Shown here: piece by piece, positions 10,723 through 19,871 of the stretch
How the letters are laid out: every line of letters begins with the position of its first letter
Position numbering within the stretch: the first letter of the stretch is position 1
Source of the DNA: Haplomitrium mnioides
Taxonomy: Eukaryota > Marchantiophyta > Haplomitriopsida > Calobryales
Direction: 5' to 3'
DNA: 37,205 nt
Assembly: GCA_049999725.1 (NCBI GenBank)
Contig: JBNGIS010018050.1
Location: 1-37,205, forward strand
The notes under the pieces: model-generated
The model's input: the letters and a program-made list of their open reading frames with translations, nothing else
Databases searched by the model: none
Told to the model about the DNA's origin: nothing
Program-made: the position numbers and the translations under genes

Positions 10723-10772
10723 TTATACCATACTTGCAAATACAAAATATAGAATAAAATTCTTGATTGACT

Positions 10773-13700
10773 TTAGTCGCTGGTCTCGACTTCTTTGAAT
10801 TCAGCTTCAAAAGATTCATCAAGGTTTGCTTGATCTGTCTTTGTGTTAATGATACCGATTGAATCTCTTTGAAACATTTCAAGATTGAATGCTTTTTGTC
10901 TTTTGTACTCAAATAGATTTGCTTTAATGGTAGCTAGAGTGGTTTTCCTCAATTGGTTTTTTTTGGTAATAAGAAAATTTAAAGACAAAATTGTGATTTG
11001 AGTCACATTTGACTTAGAATCATTTAATTAGAACTTGAAATGTTGATTAAAAGTAATATCATGTATCCTTTGAGCTAGAAACATTTTGAAATCCCAAGTT
11101 TCCAGCAAAAGAGTCACTTGAGAATTAAGATTATAGGATAATTGAAGCGCCTAGCTAAGACTCATAATCGTGAAAGCTTTGACAAGTTTTAAATGTTTCG
11201 AGAATCGGTTGAATATTTGATCGATTTGATGATGAGTATGGCCAACCATTAGAAATCCCACCTTGATTTTTTGAAAAACATTCTTGGCAATAAGGAGACT
11301 AAGATATCCAAACATGATAGAATTCTTATTCTCTCGTGTCGTATTGTCCAACTGAAGATACAAAAATGGAGGCAGCGGGCCTTCAAAGTCACATAATATT
11401 TTGTTGAGCATAGTAGCTGTCAAATTAGAGTCACTTCTCAAGTTTCCATACGTGAAGAAGACCCTCGAAGAAAGAGCATGATTGAATATTAAGGCACCAA
11501 CAATATGCACACCCACTAAACAATCTTTATCAATCTTTTTTGGTGGCGATGGCTAGTGTAGAATAGCAGTTTTCTTCTGATCCATTCTATCAATGACAAT
11601 TCCCAAGTACTTTTGACCATTAGCATAACATTTTCTTTGATGGTTTGCAAGTTTTGATCTTTCTTTCTTTTGTTGGTCATGATGAATAAACAATTGGCGA
11701 TTACATTTAGCTGCATCATCACAAAACACTAAGGACATATAAGTAGTTCAGTAAAACATATATCAATACTTGTAACTTCAAGACACAACCTAAGGTGTCA
11801 AAAACATTCAAGTCATCTTAAGCAAATGTTTGAATTTGTTGAAACGAAACACTTTGTAAAAGATTAAAAATAAACTTTAGGCAATTTGAAAAATGGAAAA
11901 TCTATTTTGAGAAGAAAAAAAACAAGATTTGCAAACAAAGGTTACCAGAACACATCCTCTGAACGTTTAGGATGAGTAGAGACAACAATTGATTGTATGC
12001 ACGCATAGGACCAATACAACAACACCAATATCATGGCTTGTTGTGAATGTTGTTGCAATTGGTTTTAAAAGAATCAAGAACAAATCCTATGTGTGTATAG
12101 GATTTGTGAACATGTTGCAAGGCTAAAGTCACTACAATAATCAAATTCATTTTTTGGCTTTATTCGACTGCAAACAAGGTTAAAATTGAAATATAAAACA
12201 ACATAGTCTATGTGAGCATAGACTCTCTTCTCACAACTCAACTTGCTAAGAATTATTCGGATCAAATAACTACAAGAAAAATATCTTTTAATTGTAAGTT
12301 GAGAAAACATAACATCTCTAGAACTAGGCTTTGAGTCTAGAGAAAAAAAGATGGATTAGCCAAAGTTGTAGAAAGAGAAGAAAACTTGTTACCTTTGTCG
12401 AACTCCAAGGTAAATTTTTCTCGCAAAGATTTTATTTCTTTGCATGTTTCACAAATAGCAAATCTATTGCATTTTGGAGTTTTTACATTTGGAAAATGAG
12501 TTCTCCAATGTTTTGTAAAACTCAAGAAACTAAGAATACAATGGGGATCTTTGTCTTTCAAATAAGTTATGTAGTAGTCATAAACTTCCCATTTTGTAAA
12601 ATTATTGGGAAAATTGTATACTTTGTGAGTAGGCATTCTTTTGCAATGTCCTTGGAAAAAATTGTCCATCCACTCACGCATAAAAACTCCTTTAGCAGAT
12701 ATTTCTTTTTTCCAAAATACCTCTAAGATCTGCATTTTTGAGATTTTGAATCTTTTGGATTCTATCATTGCCTATTGCTAATATAAATTTGAAGTCTCTT
12801 CTACAGACAAAGGTACCGAGCTAGGCAGTGTAAACCAACTCTCAACATCAGAGTCTTTTCTTGGTATTCCCCACTGCAATGTGATATCTCAATTCTTCAT
12901 GCTTTATCGAAAGTACATTTCTCTTATAGTTTTCAAAAAATCCGTCTTGCACAACAACAAGCAATTATTTCGACAACAAGAAATTCTCTTCAATTTATAA
13001 ATAGACATTGGATCGAGCTTTTTCTTCACAAAGCTCTCGTCATGATGGACTTTCCGCAAAGAATTTTCACGTAAGGTGTTTACCTGTTTGGATTTTGGCC
13101 CAAACAAAGAATTCTTATGTTGTTCTAGACAATTCGGTCTATAAGCATATCCAACAATAGGAGATAACTCATCCTAAAGATCTTGGTCGTAAGTATAAAC
13201 ATTGTTTGTTCCGTCGCAGAATATTTTCAAGAGATGAGTTTCTTCTTAGGGATTGGGAGAACTGCACCATTCTGAAATCGAATCTTGATCAACATCTCCG
13301 TTAGAAAGAAATGCTTTTTGTAATAAAATCGATGCCCTTGGCGATAACTCCAAAGAAATGTTGTTTGATTGAGACTCTTTGCTAGAATTATTTTCCAAAT
13401 TATTGTTTGAAAACTTCTCCAAAAGAATTCGATTTGTTTTAGATGTCCCAATCTCTTTGCGAGGTGTAACTTGAAACGAAATGAGTCGTTGTTTGAGTGG
13501 TGCTATCGAAGAGAGTGGCTCATCTCCAAAATTAAAATTGTCCACAAATTGTATGCTCTTTGTATTATAAACAAACACACTTTGATCATGAATATCGAGG
13601 TCTCCCTTAGATGTAGACGAAGAAAGGTCTACAATTGTTTGGAATTGTTGTGTTGAACTTTTTTTGTTGATATGTTGGAATACTCAGAAGAAAGATTCAA

Positions 13701-14116
13701 CTTTGATCGCTTGAAGAGCAACAAAGATCTTGTGCTAGATGAAGATTGTTTCTTTAATTCTCTACAAGTATTGGGTTCCCTCTTTGATCCTTTGTGTGCA
13801 AGTTGTTTAATCGTTAATCCTATACGCACATTGGATTCACTCCTTGACTCTATGTGCACATAAGGTTGAGTCCATGATTCTATGTGCGTATGGAGTTCAC
13901 CTTCTTGATCTTTCTAGGTGGAGCTATCTGGTTCAACAGAAGTCATCTTTTTCCCCAATATACTCGCCATCACACTTGACGCTTTTGGTACTCCTTCGCT
14001 TAACTCCCAAAATTCTCATTTGAACTTATCTCAAGCTGTTTGTCAAAAGCAACACTTTTCTGTGAAGATGAATCTTGAAATTCTAACCTCTTCTTGCCTT
14101 TAAAAACTCCAGCCAT
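10773..14116 (-). pseudogene. Gene K of copy D: putative transposase with zinc-binding and RNase-H-like domains
   Basis: The likely start is ATG at 14116 (MAGVFKGKKRLEFQ), about 184 bases downstream of a TATA box. A Ser-rich N-terminal region comes first (SPIAPLKQR, LELSPRASILLQK). Cys pairs follow (SCCRNNCLLLCKTDFLK, near 12940-12985; then PKCNRFAICETCKEIK, near 12420-12475). After an intron (about 12390-11742) comes an RNase-H-like core: YLGIVIDRMDQKKTA (near 11575), YLQLDNTTRENKN (Asp at 11346-11348) and FLMVGHTHHQIDQIF (near 11230). The spaced D...D...H/D pattern suggests a DDE-type nuclease. It resembles an uncharacterised Pfam domain (DUF7869-like, from memory) seen in plants and fungi. 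About 800 bp before the C-terminus is deleted at about 11020 relative to copy C. Stops make it a pseudogene. Confidence 0.72.
11742..12390 (-). other. Intron of gene K (copy D) with palindromes
   Basis: The stretch is non-coding and lies between DKGNKFSSL and LVFCDDA. The donor may be GTAACA near 12393; the acceptor is CCTTAG near 11742. Palindromes are GTATGCACGCATAGGA (near 11996), ATCCTATGTGTGTATAGGAT (near 12084) and GTCTATGTGAGCATAGAC (near 12207). The exact splice sites are uncertain because the copies differ. Confidence 0.6.
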
Positions 14117-14575
14117 TGAAAACACTTTCTAAAAATCAATTACTCCAAGGACTTATTTTGAAAATATTATGAACCTCTTACAACACTCTCAAAACATGTG
14201 TTTTTGTCTATCTTTTTGCAAAACAACAAAATTAGGAACTTTTTGTGAAGAAAATGAAAAAAAGAAATTGGAAAGATGAAAATGAGCAATGCTTTATATA
14301 CTAAATTTTTTTTTTCACTAAGCGAACCTATATGTCAAGAGCTTTGCGAGTCAATTTTTGGCGGGAAAAGGCATTTTTTGAAATTTAGCTATAAAAGAAG
14401 CGTCGGTGGAAAGTTTCTTTCCATTCTTGCGAGTTTAGTTTTTGGTTTTCGTTTTTTGGTTATTGCTATTTTTGCACTTCCTTAGTTTTTTGCCATTTCC
14501 AACCTTTAGTGATTTGTGAACTTTTGTTCATTACATTTTATACCTCCAAATAGACCTGTTTCTATTATCTTGAGA
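14117..14575. promoter_or_regulatory. Bidirectional promoter between K and M (copy D)
   Basis: The spacing is almost symmetric. A minus-strand TATA (TATATAAAG, 14292-14300) lies about 184 bases from the K start codon, and a plus-strand TATA (TATAAAAG, 14390-14397) lies about 180 bases from the M start codon. Between them, at 14357-14368, TTTGGCGGGAAA is a perfect E2F-type site (reverse complement TTTCCCGCC), which in plants marks S-phase genes. Both TATA-like boxes are recognisable in copy B (near 4200 and 4299). Confidence 0.7.
14357..14368 (+). promoter_or_regulatory. E2F-like site
   Basis: TTTGGCGGGAAA, 22 bases upstream of the M TATA box. Copy B has a decayed version (TTTTGGCAAGAAAA). 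The match is exact, but a single site could be chance. Confidence 0.5.
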
Positions 14576-14984
14576 ATGGCATCTCAAGGAATTGCTTACC
14601 GCCCTAGTCAACCAAAGCCATATAGGTATTCGGAGGTTGTCAAGGCTCTAAAGCATGAAAAAATTGAGTGGAAATGGCTAGTAAATTACTGTTCTTTGAA
14701 AGACCCCAATAACCATCTTTACCTTTTTGCTGGTGGAGAAGAAAAATTTGATTTGGGTCTATTGGTCCAAATTGCCATGATTCGGGAGGGAAAGAAAGCC
14801 AATATCGAGCTGCTTGTGCAATCCCAAGATTCAATCACCCTTTATTTTGCAAATCACAAGCAATTTGATTTTCCGAGTACAAGGAGAGAGACATTTTTGA
14901 TGCGCATCTTTAGTCCTCAAAGTAAGATGGCAAGGTGAATTCTGAAATCTTTTTTCTTTTGTTTTTCTTTTTACTAAGTTGTAA

Positions 14985-15380
14985 CTCGCATGGAGTCCAT
15001 GCAAGCATAGAGATCCGGGGTCCATACGTGCATAGACTCTCAGGTCTATGTGTGCATGGACTTTGGAGTCTAGGCAAGCTTGGACTCCCATGTCCATGCA
15101 CGGTTGGATGATGGGAGTCCATGCGAGCATAAAGACGTGGGGTCCGTGCACACAAGGACTCTCAAGTCCATACGTGCATGGAAAAAAGGAGTCCAAGCGA
15201 GTATGGAGACCTGAGGTCCATGCGCGAATGGACTTCCAAGTCCATACGCGCCTGGAGATCAAGGTCCATGCGTGCATGGATCTCGAGTCTCCATTCTCGC
15301 ATGGACTCCCTTTGTCCATGCTCGCATGGACTCCCATCGTCCATATGCGCATGGATTCCATTTTTCAATGCACGCTTGGT
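14985..15380. repeat. 24-bp palindromic array in M intron 1 (copy D)
   Basis: About 16 units of the GTCCATGCGNGCATGGACT type, with spacers such as CTCCCAA, CTCAAG and TTCCAA, fill the intron (14935-15462). Because the period is mostly 24 bases, all six frames stay largely open and read as octapeptide repeats such as SMRAWTSK. These frames are not genes. Confidence 0.9.
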
Positions 15381-17035
15381 ATGTTATTAAAGTCCGTGGG
15401 CGATGTGAATGTTGAGTCTTACACTTTTACTTATGTCTAATTTCTTTTATCTTTATTTTCAATTCACTCAATTTTTAGCCGATTTCGTGGACGACTACAA
15501 AGACGCAAAGCGCATCGAGCGGGATTTCATCAAACTCACCATTCAAATCAAGATTTTGAAGCCCAAGCAAGGCATCAATATTCAAACACTGGTGTCACAT
15601 TCGAGCACAACAACATTCTCAGTTCAGGCGACAAGCTCTTCTTCACAAAAGAAAAGAAAGGAGCCTAAGCTAGTTGAGGCTCTGAAGAAGAAGAAACCAG
15701 TTGCAAAAAAAGAAAAAGCCGACACCAGCACCCGTCATTGAGGAGGAGCCAGCCCCCTCGGAATCTATAGCAAAGTCTACTTATTTTGCCCCCTCGTCTT
15801 CATCACCAAGCAACTCGGGGCAAGACTTGGAAGCAGAGTCGGAGCCAGTTTAGGCTCCTATATCTAGAGCAAAAAGGCAATCCCACAAGGGGTTGTGTAC
15901 TTTTCAAGAAAGGGAACAGGTGGATCCTTAGATAAGATCTGAGGAAGACAAAAATAAGATAAGGGAGTCTGCAATCCAGCATTGCAGAGTCCGTGAAGAA
16001 GCAGCAACAATAAGGTTGGAAATTTTGAATCAGCCCAAGCTTGGAATGGACAACTAGGGTCTATTCCAAATTCGAAGATTGAATGAGGATTTTGTCGAGC
16101 TTATGGTGCAAAGAATGCTCACCAACAAGTATGTGCACAGTTTTTATATAGTGGTGGTTGACTTGAAGTGTGCGTTGAAGGACAAGTCAGAGTTCGACAT
16201 CAGAAACCCTGACAAGTATTGCTACGAGATTGCGGAAGGCAATCACAGTGCTTCAGCAATGCAGCTACTAATCACAAAATATGGAGCAAAGATCCCTGCT
16301 CTATTGCTCTGCAATTGTTATATCTAGGTGGGCCTCACACCAACAAAGGCTCGCATTTTTGCTACCGATGAGAATTACGACCAGAGGTACAGGCTGAAAA
16401 TGACTTCTATTCAAAAGGTCGAGTATTGGCATCAGAGATTTGTGGAGAGTGGGATGGTTTCATACCAAAAATTAAAAAGAGAGCTAGTTCTGAAGACCTT
16501 GGAGATCAAACCCAAGTCCGCTCTTGAGAAGACAGTCACCTCTCAAGACAACTAGTTCCAACTAGCATTCCGAAGTGGCGAGCTCTCTAATTTACAACAA
16601 AGGCATATTTTCAATGTGGGAGAAAAATACAGTGAAGGGCCAGAAGCCTAAGGCCAAGGGGTCATTGAGAATGGAGGACATGAAGTGGACGCCTTGGAGG
16701 TAGGTCCCTTCAGGGTCTTCATGATGAGGTGAAGATTTCAGTTTTGAAGCAGATGGAAGCAAGAGAGCTTTCAATGGACGATTTGTCTCGGTAGGTAGAG
16801 AGACACAAAGTTTTGGCAGTAATGGTCAAAAGTTTTTGTTCTGAGGTGTATTGCAGCACGTAAGAGGAGGCAAGAGAGGAGTACCCTCTTCATCCTAAAG
16901 AGTCCAAGATAGCCTCGTTTTATTCAAGCTTCGAGAAGCTTTTGGTAAGTTCTTCCTTTCACACCACATTCATTTCTTTGTGGTTGCATTGAACTTTTTG
17001 TAAATTGTCCTTTATTTTAAAAACAAAGTTTAGGG

Positions 17036-17510
17036 TCTATGTGCACATGGACTTCGAAGTCAATACCCGCATGGACTTCAAAGTCTAGGCTCATTTGGAC
17101 TACAAAGTCCTCGCGCGAAATGACTTCGATCTCTATGTTTGCATGGACTTTGCAGTTCAAGCGCACTTAGACTTTTAAAGTCCATGCTCACTTGAACACC
17201 AAAGTCCATGTGTGCATGGACTTTGTAGTCCAAGCGAGTAGGTAAGGCCAAGTCAATGCGCACATGAACTGCAAAGTCCATTCACGCATGGCTTTCGATG
17301 TCCTTGTAAGCAAGGACATCGAAGTCCATGCGCGCATGGACTTTGCAGTCCAAGTGAGCAAGGACAGCAAAGTCCATGCGTATATGGACATCGAAACCAT
17401 GTGTGCATGGACTTCGACGTCCATGCGTGCATGGACTTTGCTGTTCTTGCATGCTTAGATTGCGTAGTCCATACACACATGGACTTCGATGTCCATGTGC
17501 GCATGGAAGT
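17036..17510. repeat. 24-bp palindromic array in M intron 2 (copy D)
   Basis: About 19 units fill the intron (16945-17581). Two alternating palindromic nodes are visible, CATGCGCGCATG and GACTTCGAAGTC. One unit (17294-17323) has perfect 13-bp arms around a 4-base loop, with both arms changed together (CCTTG/CAAGG instead of CCATG/CATGG). Confidence 0.92.
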
Positions 17511-18874
17511 TAGTATTGTTTTCTACTTTACAAATGTTTTTTTAATCTCTTGAGAATGTTTTCTGTTTTGTTTTTGTACAGGGGGACAAAACTCTCAAAT
17601 GGCAGTTGGCTAAAATATTGACAACAGTTGCAAAAGGCCGAAAAAAATCAGGGGTCGAAGAAGCCTCTGAAGATTAGGACCAGCCTCCCACCATAGTCTC
17701 ATATCCTCCTACTTTTCTGCTCCACTGCCAAAAGGCTAGAGAGTGGAAAGCACGACAGCAAAGCGGTGCTACATCTCTCACAACTGAAGGAGTTGTGAGA
17801 GATGAGGAAGAAGATTTAATGTCTTACGTCAATGGTCTTAACGTGGTATTTTATCAAGTCTATGGGGAAGGCCAATGCTCGACAATTGAAGGTCCTTGTG
17901 AAACCTAGGTGTTTCACTTTGGCTATTGCTGATATTCCTTACGGTTACAACCTTAAAGATTGTAAGCATGATGACTCTGAACCTTTTACAAAAGATGACA
18001 TTTTTGACATGGTGTCATCTTTTGCGATAATTACAACATCGGACTTTTGGTCTTTTATTATTATTCATTCGTTGTAGCAATTTGGCATCATCAAGGATGC
18101 CCTTTTGAAAGTTTGTTGTGCAATCGACCATGACATCTGGCAAGTTGTTCTTTGATTTTTGTTTTTTGTTTTTGATTTCTCTTTTTCTTACTTCTCCTAC
18201 ATTTTGGTTGCAATGTTTGATTTGTTTGTTTTTCTTTTTACAAGGACAAAAGCACCATTCATCATTCTGAAGGTCCCAGAATTGCACATGCCCACAAATA
18301 TTGGATTGTGGGCTATTGGACTCAAGAAGGAAAGAGGAGCATAAGGCTCTTTAATTTGCAGCTTGCTTCTTCGACCAGACTTCATCAGCAAATCATGCGT
18401 AGTGTTTTTAGTTGTCATGCGGTTTCTGCCAAACTCAAACATCCAAGAGATGATGCTTTTGTCAATGTTTATCAAAAGCCGCAAGCTTTTTATAGTTTTT
18501 TTATCAACCATTTGTCAACAGAGCAAGATTGGATCCTAGATCTCTACTCTGGGTCTAGCACAAGCCTTGTATGTGCTTTAAAGCTTATGCAAAATTGCAT
18601 CACTGTGGAATATGATAAACGTCAGTCTATCTTCATTCCTTAGAGGGTTTTGACGATGGCTTCCTTGCCATCCGATGCGACTGAACCACAAATAGTTTAT
18701 GCATACCACAAGGAACATGTTTCTCATGGTAATACATGTGCTACTGGTGACTTTATTGCAATATTTGGGACTGGAAAGTCTCGCCAGGACTCTCTAGCGG
18801 TTGTAGATGCTCAGCCCTTGGATTTAGATGAAACTATTCCTCCCGAGAGGGATACAGCCAGAGGATTTGTGTGA

Positions 18875-19732
18875 GAAAATTGTACTATTAATAAAGCATT
18901 TTTCTTACAAAGTTTTATTTGCCAAAATTTTATCTTGTTGCACTCCCAATCCATTTCAAGTCCTTTCATCTTGATTCAATTTGGTGCGTCTAAGAATGGT
19001 TTGAGTCAACTGTTAGTCTAAGAACGGTTTGAAGTCAATTCCTTATCTAAAGATGATTTGTAGTCAACTACAAATCTAAGAATGGTTCGGATTCCATGTG
19101 CGTATAAGCTTTAAGGCTATTATTTAGAGTCCCTGCATGCATAAGCCAAAGGTTCTTATTCAAAGTCTATGCATCCATAGGCTATAGGGTTCTTCTTTAG
19201 AATCTTGACGTACAAAGGCTTTAGGATTCTAGCTCAAAGTCCATGCGTGCATAGCTTTATTGTTCTTGTTCAGAGTCTAAGCACGCACATGCTTTAGGAT
19301 TCTCGTTCAGAGTCTATGCGTGCATAGGCTTAAGGGTTCTAGTTTGGAGTCTTTGCTTGCTTAAGCTTTAATAGCTACAACGTTCAAAGTCTGGTTCAAA
19401 GTCCGTACCCGACTAGACAATCACGTTTGTCTATAATTTGTTTCATAAAAAGATATATGTTTTGATTTATTTTTGATGAATTTAGTGTATTCACTGTAGG
19501 GTGAGGTTTTAATAAAATATTTCAATAATTAAAATGCTTTTTTTTCTAGGGTTTTTATTAAAGAGAAATTTTTAAAATATAATCTAAATGCAAAATATGC
19601 AATTTGTGTTTTTTACAAACAATTTTCTTTACGAAAAAAAGATCATGACTCTAAAATTGATGTTTTTCAATACCAAATCACAAAAAAAAATTATTTGCAA
19701 CTACCAAGTGAAACAAGAACTCAGTATTGGTT
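18875..19732. other. M 3' flank of copy D with poly(A) signal and palindromes
   Basis: AATAAA at 18890-18895 lies 16 bases after the stop, matched by AATAAA in copies B and C. Degenerate palindromes of the CTATGCGTGCATAGGCTT type follow at about 19085-19350, with AAGGTTCT spacers. The rest is AT-rich, conserved between copies, and non-coding. Confidence 0.75.
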
Positions 19733-19755
19733 CTTGGTTCAAAGTAGCTGTTGTT
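19733..19755. repeat. Right terminal inverted repeat of copy D (M side)
   Basis: CTTGGTTCAAAGTAGCTGTTGTT, the inverse of 9116-9138, followed by the duplication CTTC at 19756-19759. Confidence 0.88.
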
Positions 19756-19871
19756 CTTCACAGTACTTGCACGAAAAGACTCAAAACCTATTTTATCAAA
19801 ACCAAAGACAACTTAAAGTAAATTCATTGCAACTCCAAAGAAATGAATGTACTGTGAAAAGAAGAACTTAC

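Larger units (their letters stand above)
9139..10772. other. K 3' flank of copy D (non-coding)
   Basis: Non-coding, AT-rich, and the reverse complement of 24035-25660 of copy C at good identity throughout. It holds a tandem repeat (10017-10145) and the 400-base sequencing gap (10323-10722). Open frames that run through the gap are artefacts of N. Confidence 0.8.
14576..18874 (+). pseudogene. Gene M of copy D: ParB-like domain plus beta-class DNA methyltransferase
   Basis: Four exons: 14576-14934, 15463-16944, 17582-18139 and 18245-18874, about 1000 residues in all. Exon 1 (MASQGIAYRPSQPKPYRYSE) is of unknown function. Exon 2 has a Lys-rich, nuclear-signal-like linker (SQKKRKEPKLVEALKKKK), then a ParB-like domain: RRLNEDFVELMVQRML, and YEIAEGNHSASAMQLL with GNH at 16238-16246. 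Exon 3 has the catalytic FTLAIADIPYGYNL (DIPY at 17931-17942). Exon 4 has LDLYSGSSTSLVCALKL (18536-18586) and VEYD (18605-18616), the SAM-binding part. The order DIPY then motif I is that of beta-class N6A/N4C methyltransferases, and ParB-methylase fusions are known from phages. In-frame stops, a frameshift in exon 2, a lost acceptor AG before exon 2 (CAA at 15460-15462) and a GC donor (18140) show decay. Confidence 0.8.
9116..19755. mobile_element. Copy D: ~10.6-kb DNA transposon with divergent transposase and ParB-methyltransferase genes
   Basis: The most complete copy. The ends share GCTACTTTGAACCA within imperfect inverted repeats beginning AATAATC/AACAACA, flanked by the 4-bp duplication CTTC. 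Gene K runs left from 14116, gene M runs right from 14576, and a promoter of about 460 bp lies between them. Four regions hold palindromic arrays. It lies in an intron of copy C, so it inserted after C. Both genes carry stops and frameshifts, K lacks about 800 bp, and a 400-base run of N sits in the K 3' flank. I cannot place the element in a named superfamily by eye. The 4-bp duplication and the K protein argue against hAT, Mutator and CACTA. Confidence 0.85.

Noticed and set aside
10078-10912. Long open frames on both strands across 10323-10722
   Set aside because: They run through 400 N and have no coding support.
15048-15440. Open frames rich in SMRAWTSK-like octapeptides, on both strands
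   Set aside because: They are translations of a 24-bp palindromic repeat inside an intron; all six frames are open for the same reason, and splice sites flank them.
16228-16250. Direct proof that the palindromes are ParB (parS-like) sites
   Set aside because: The palindrome sequence does not resemble the bacterial parS consensus; only the symmetry and the shared gene suggest a link, so it is kept as a hypothesis.
17078-17504. Similar open frames (VHARMDF, PCTHGL repeats)
   Set aside because: Same artefact in M intron 2.
17036-17510. CRISPR-like array
   Set aside because: Units are imperfect palindromes joined by very short similar spacers; there are no unique spacers, no cas genes, and the setting is eukaryotic.
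17582-18874. A host methyltransferase gene
   Set aside because: It lies between transposon ends, occurs in several broken copies with the same flanks, and carries stops.
9116-19755. Helitron, CACTA, hAT or Mutator element
   Set aside because: The ends are inverted repeats without CACTA/TIR motifs of those groups, the duplication is 4 bp rather than 3, 8 or 9, and no Rep/helicase or matching transposase is seen.
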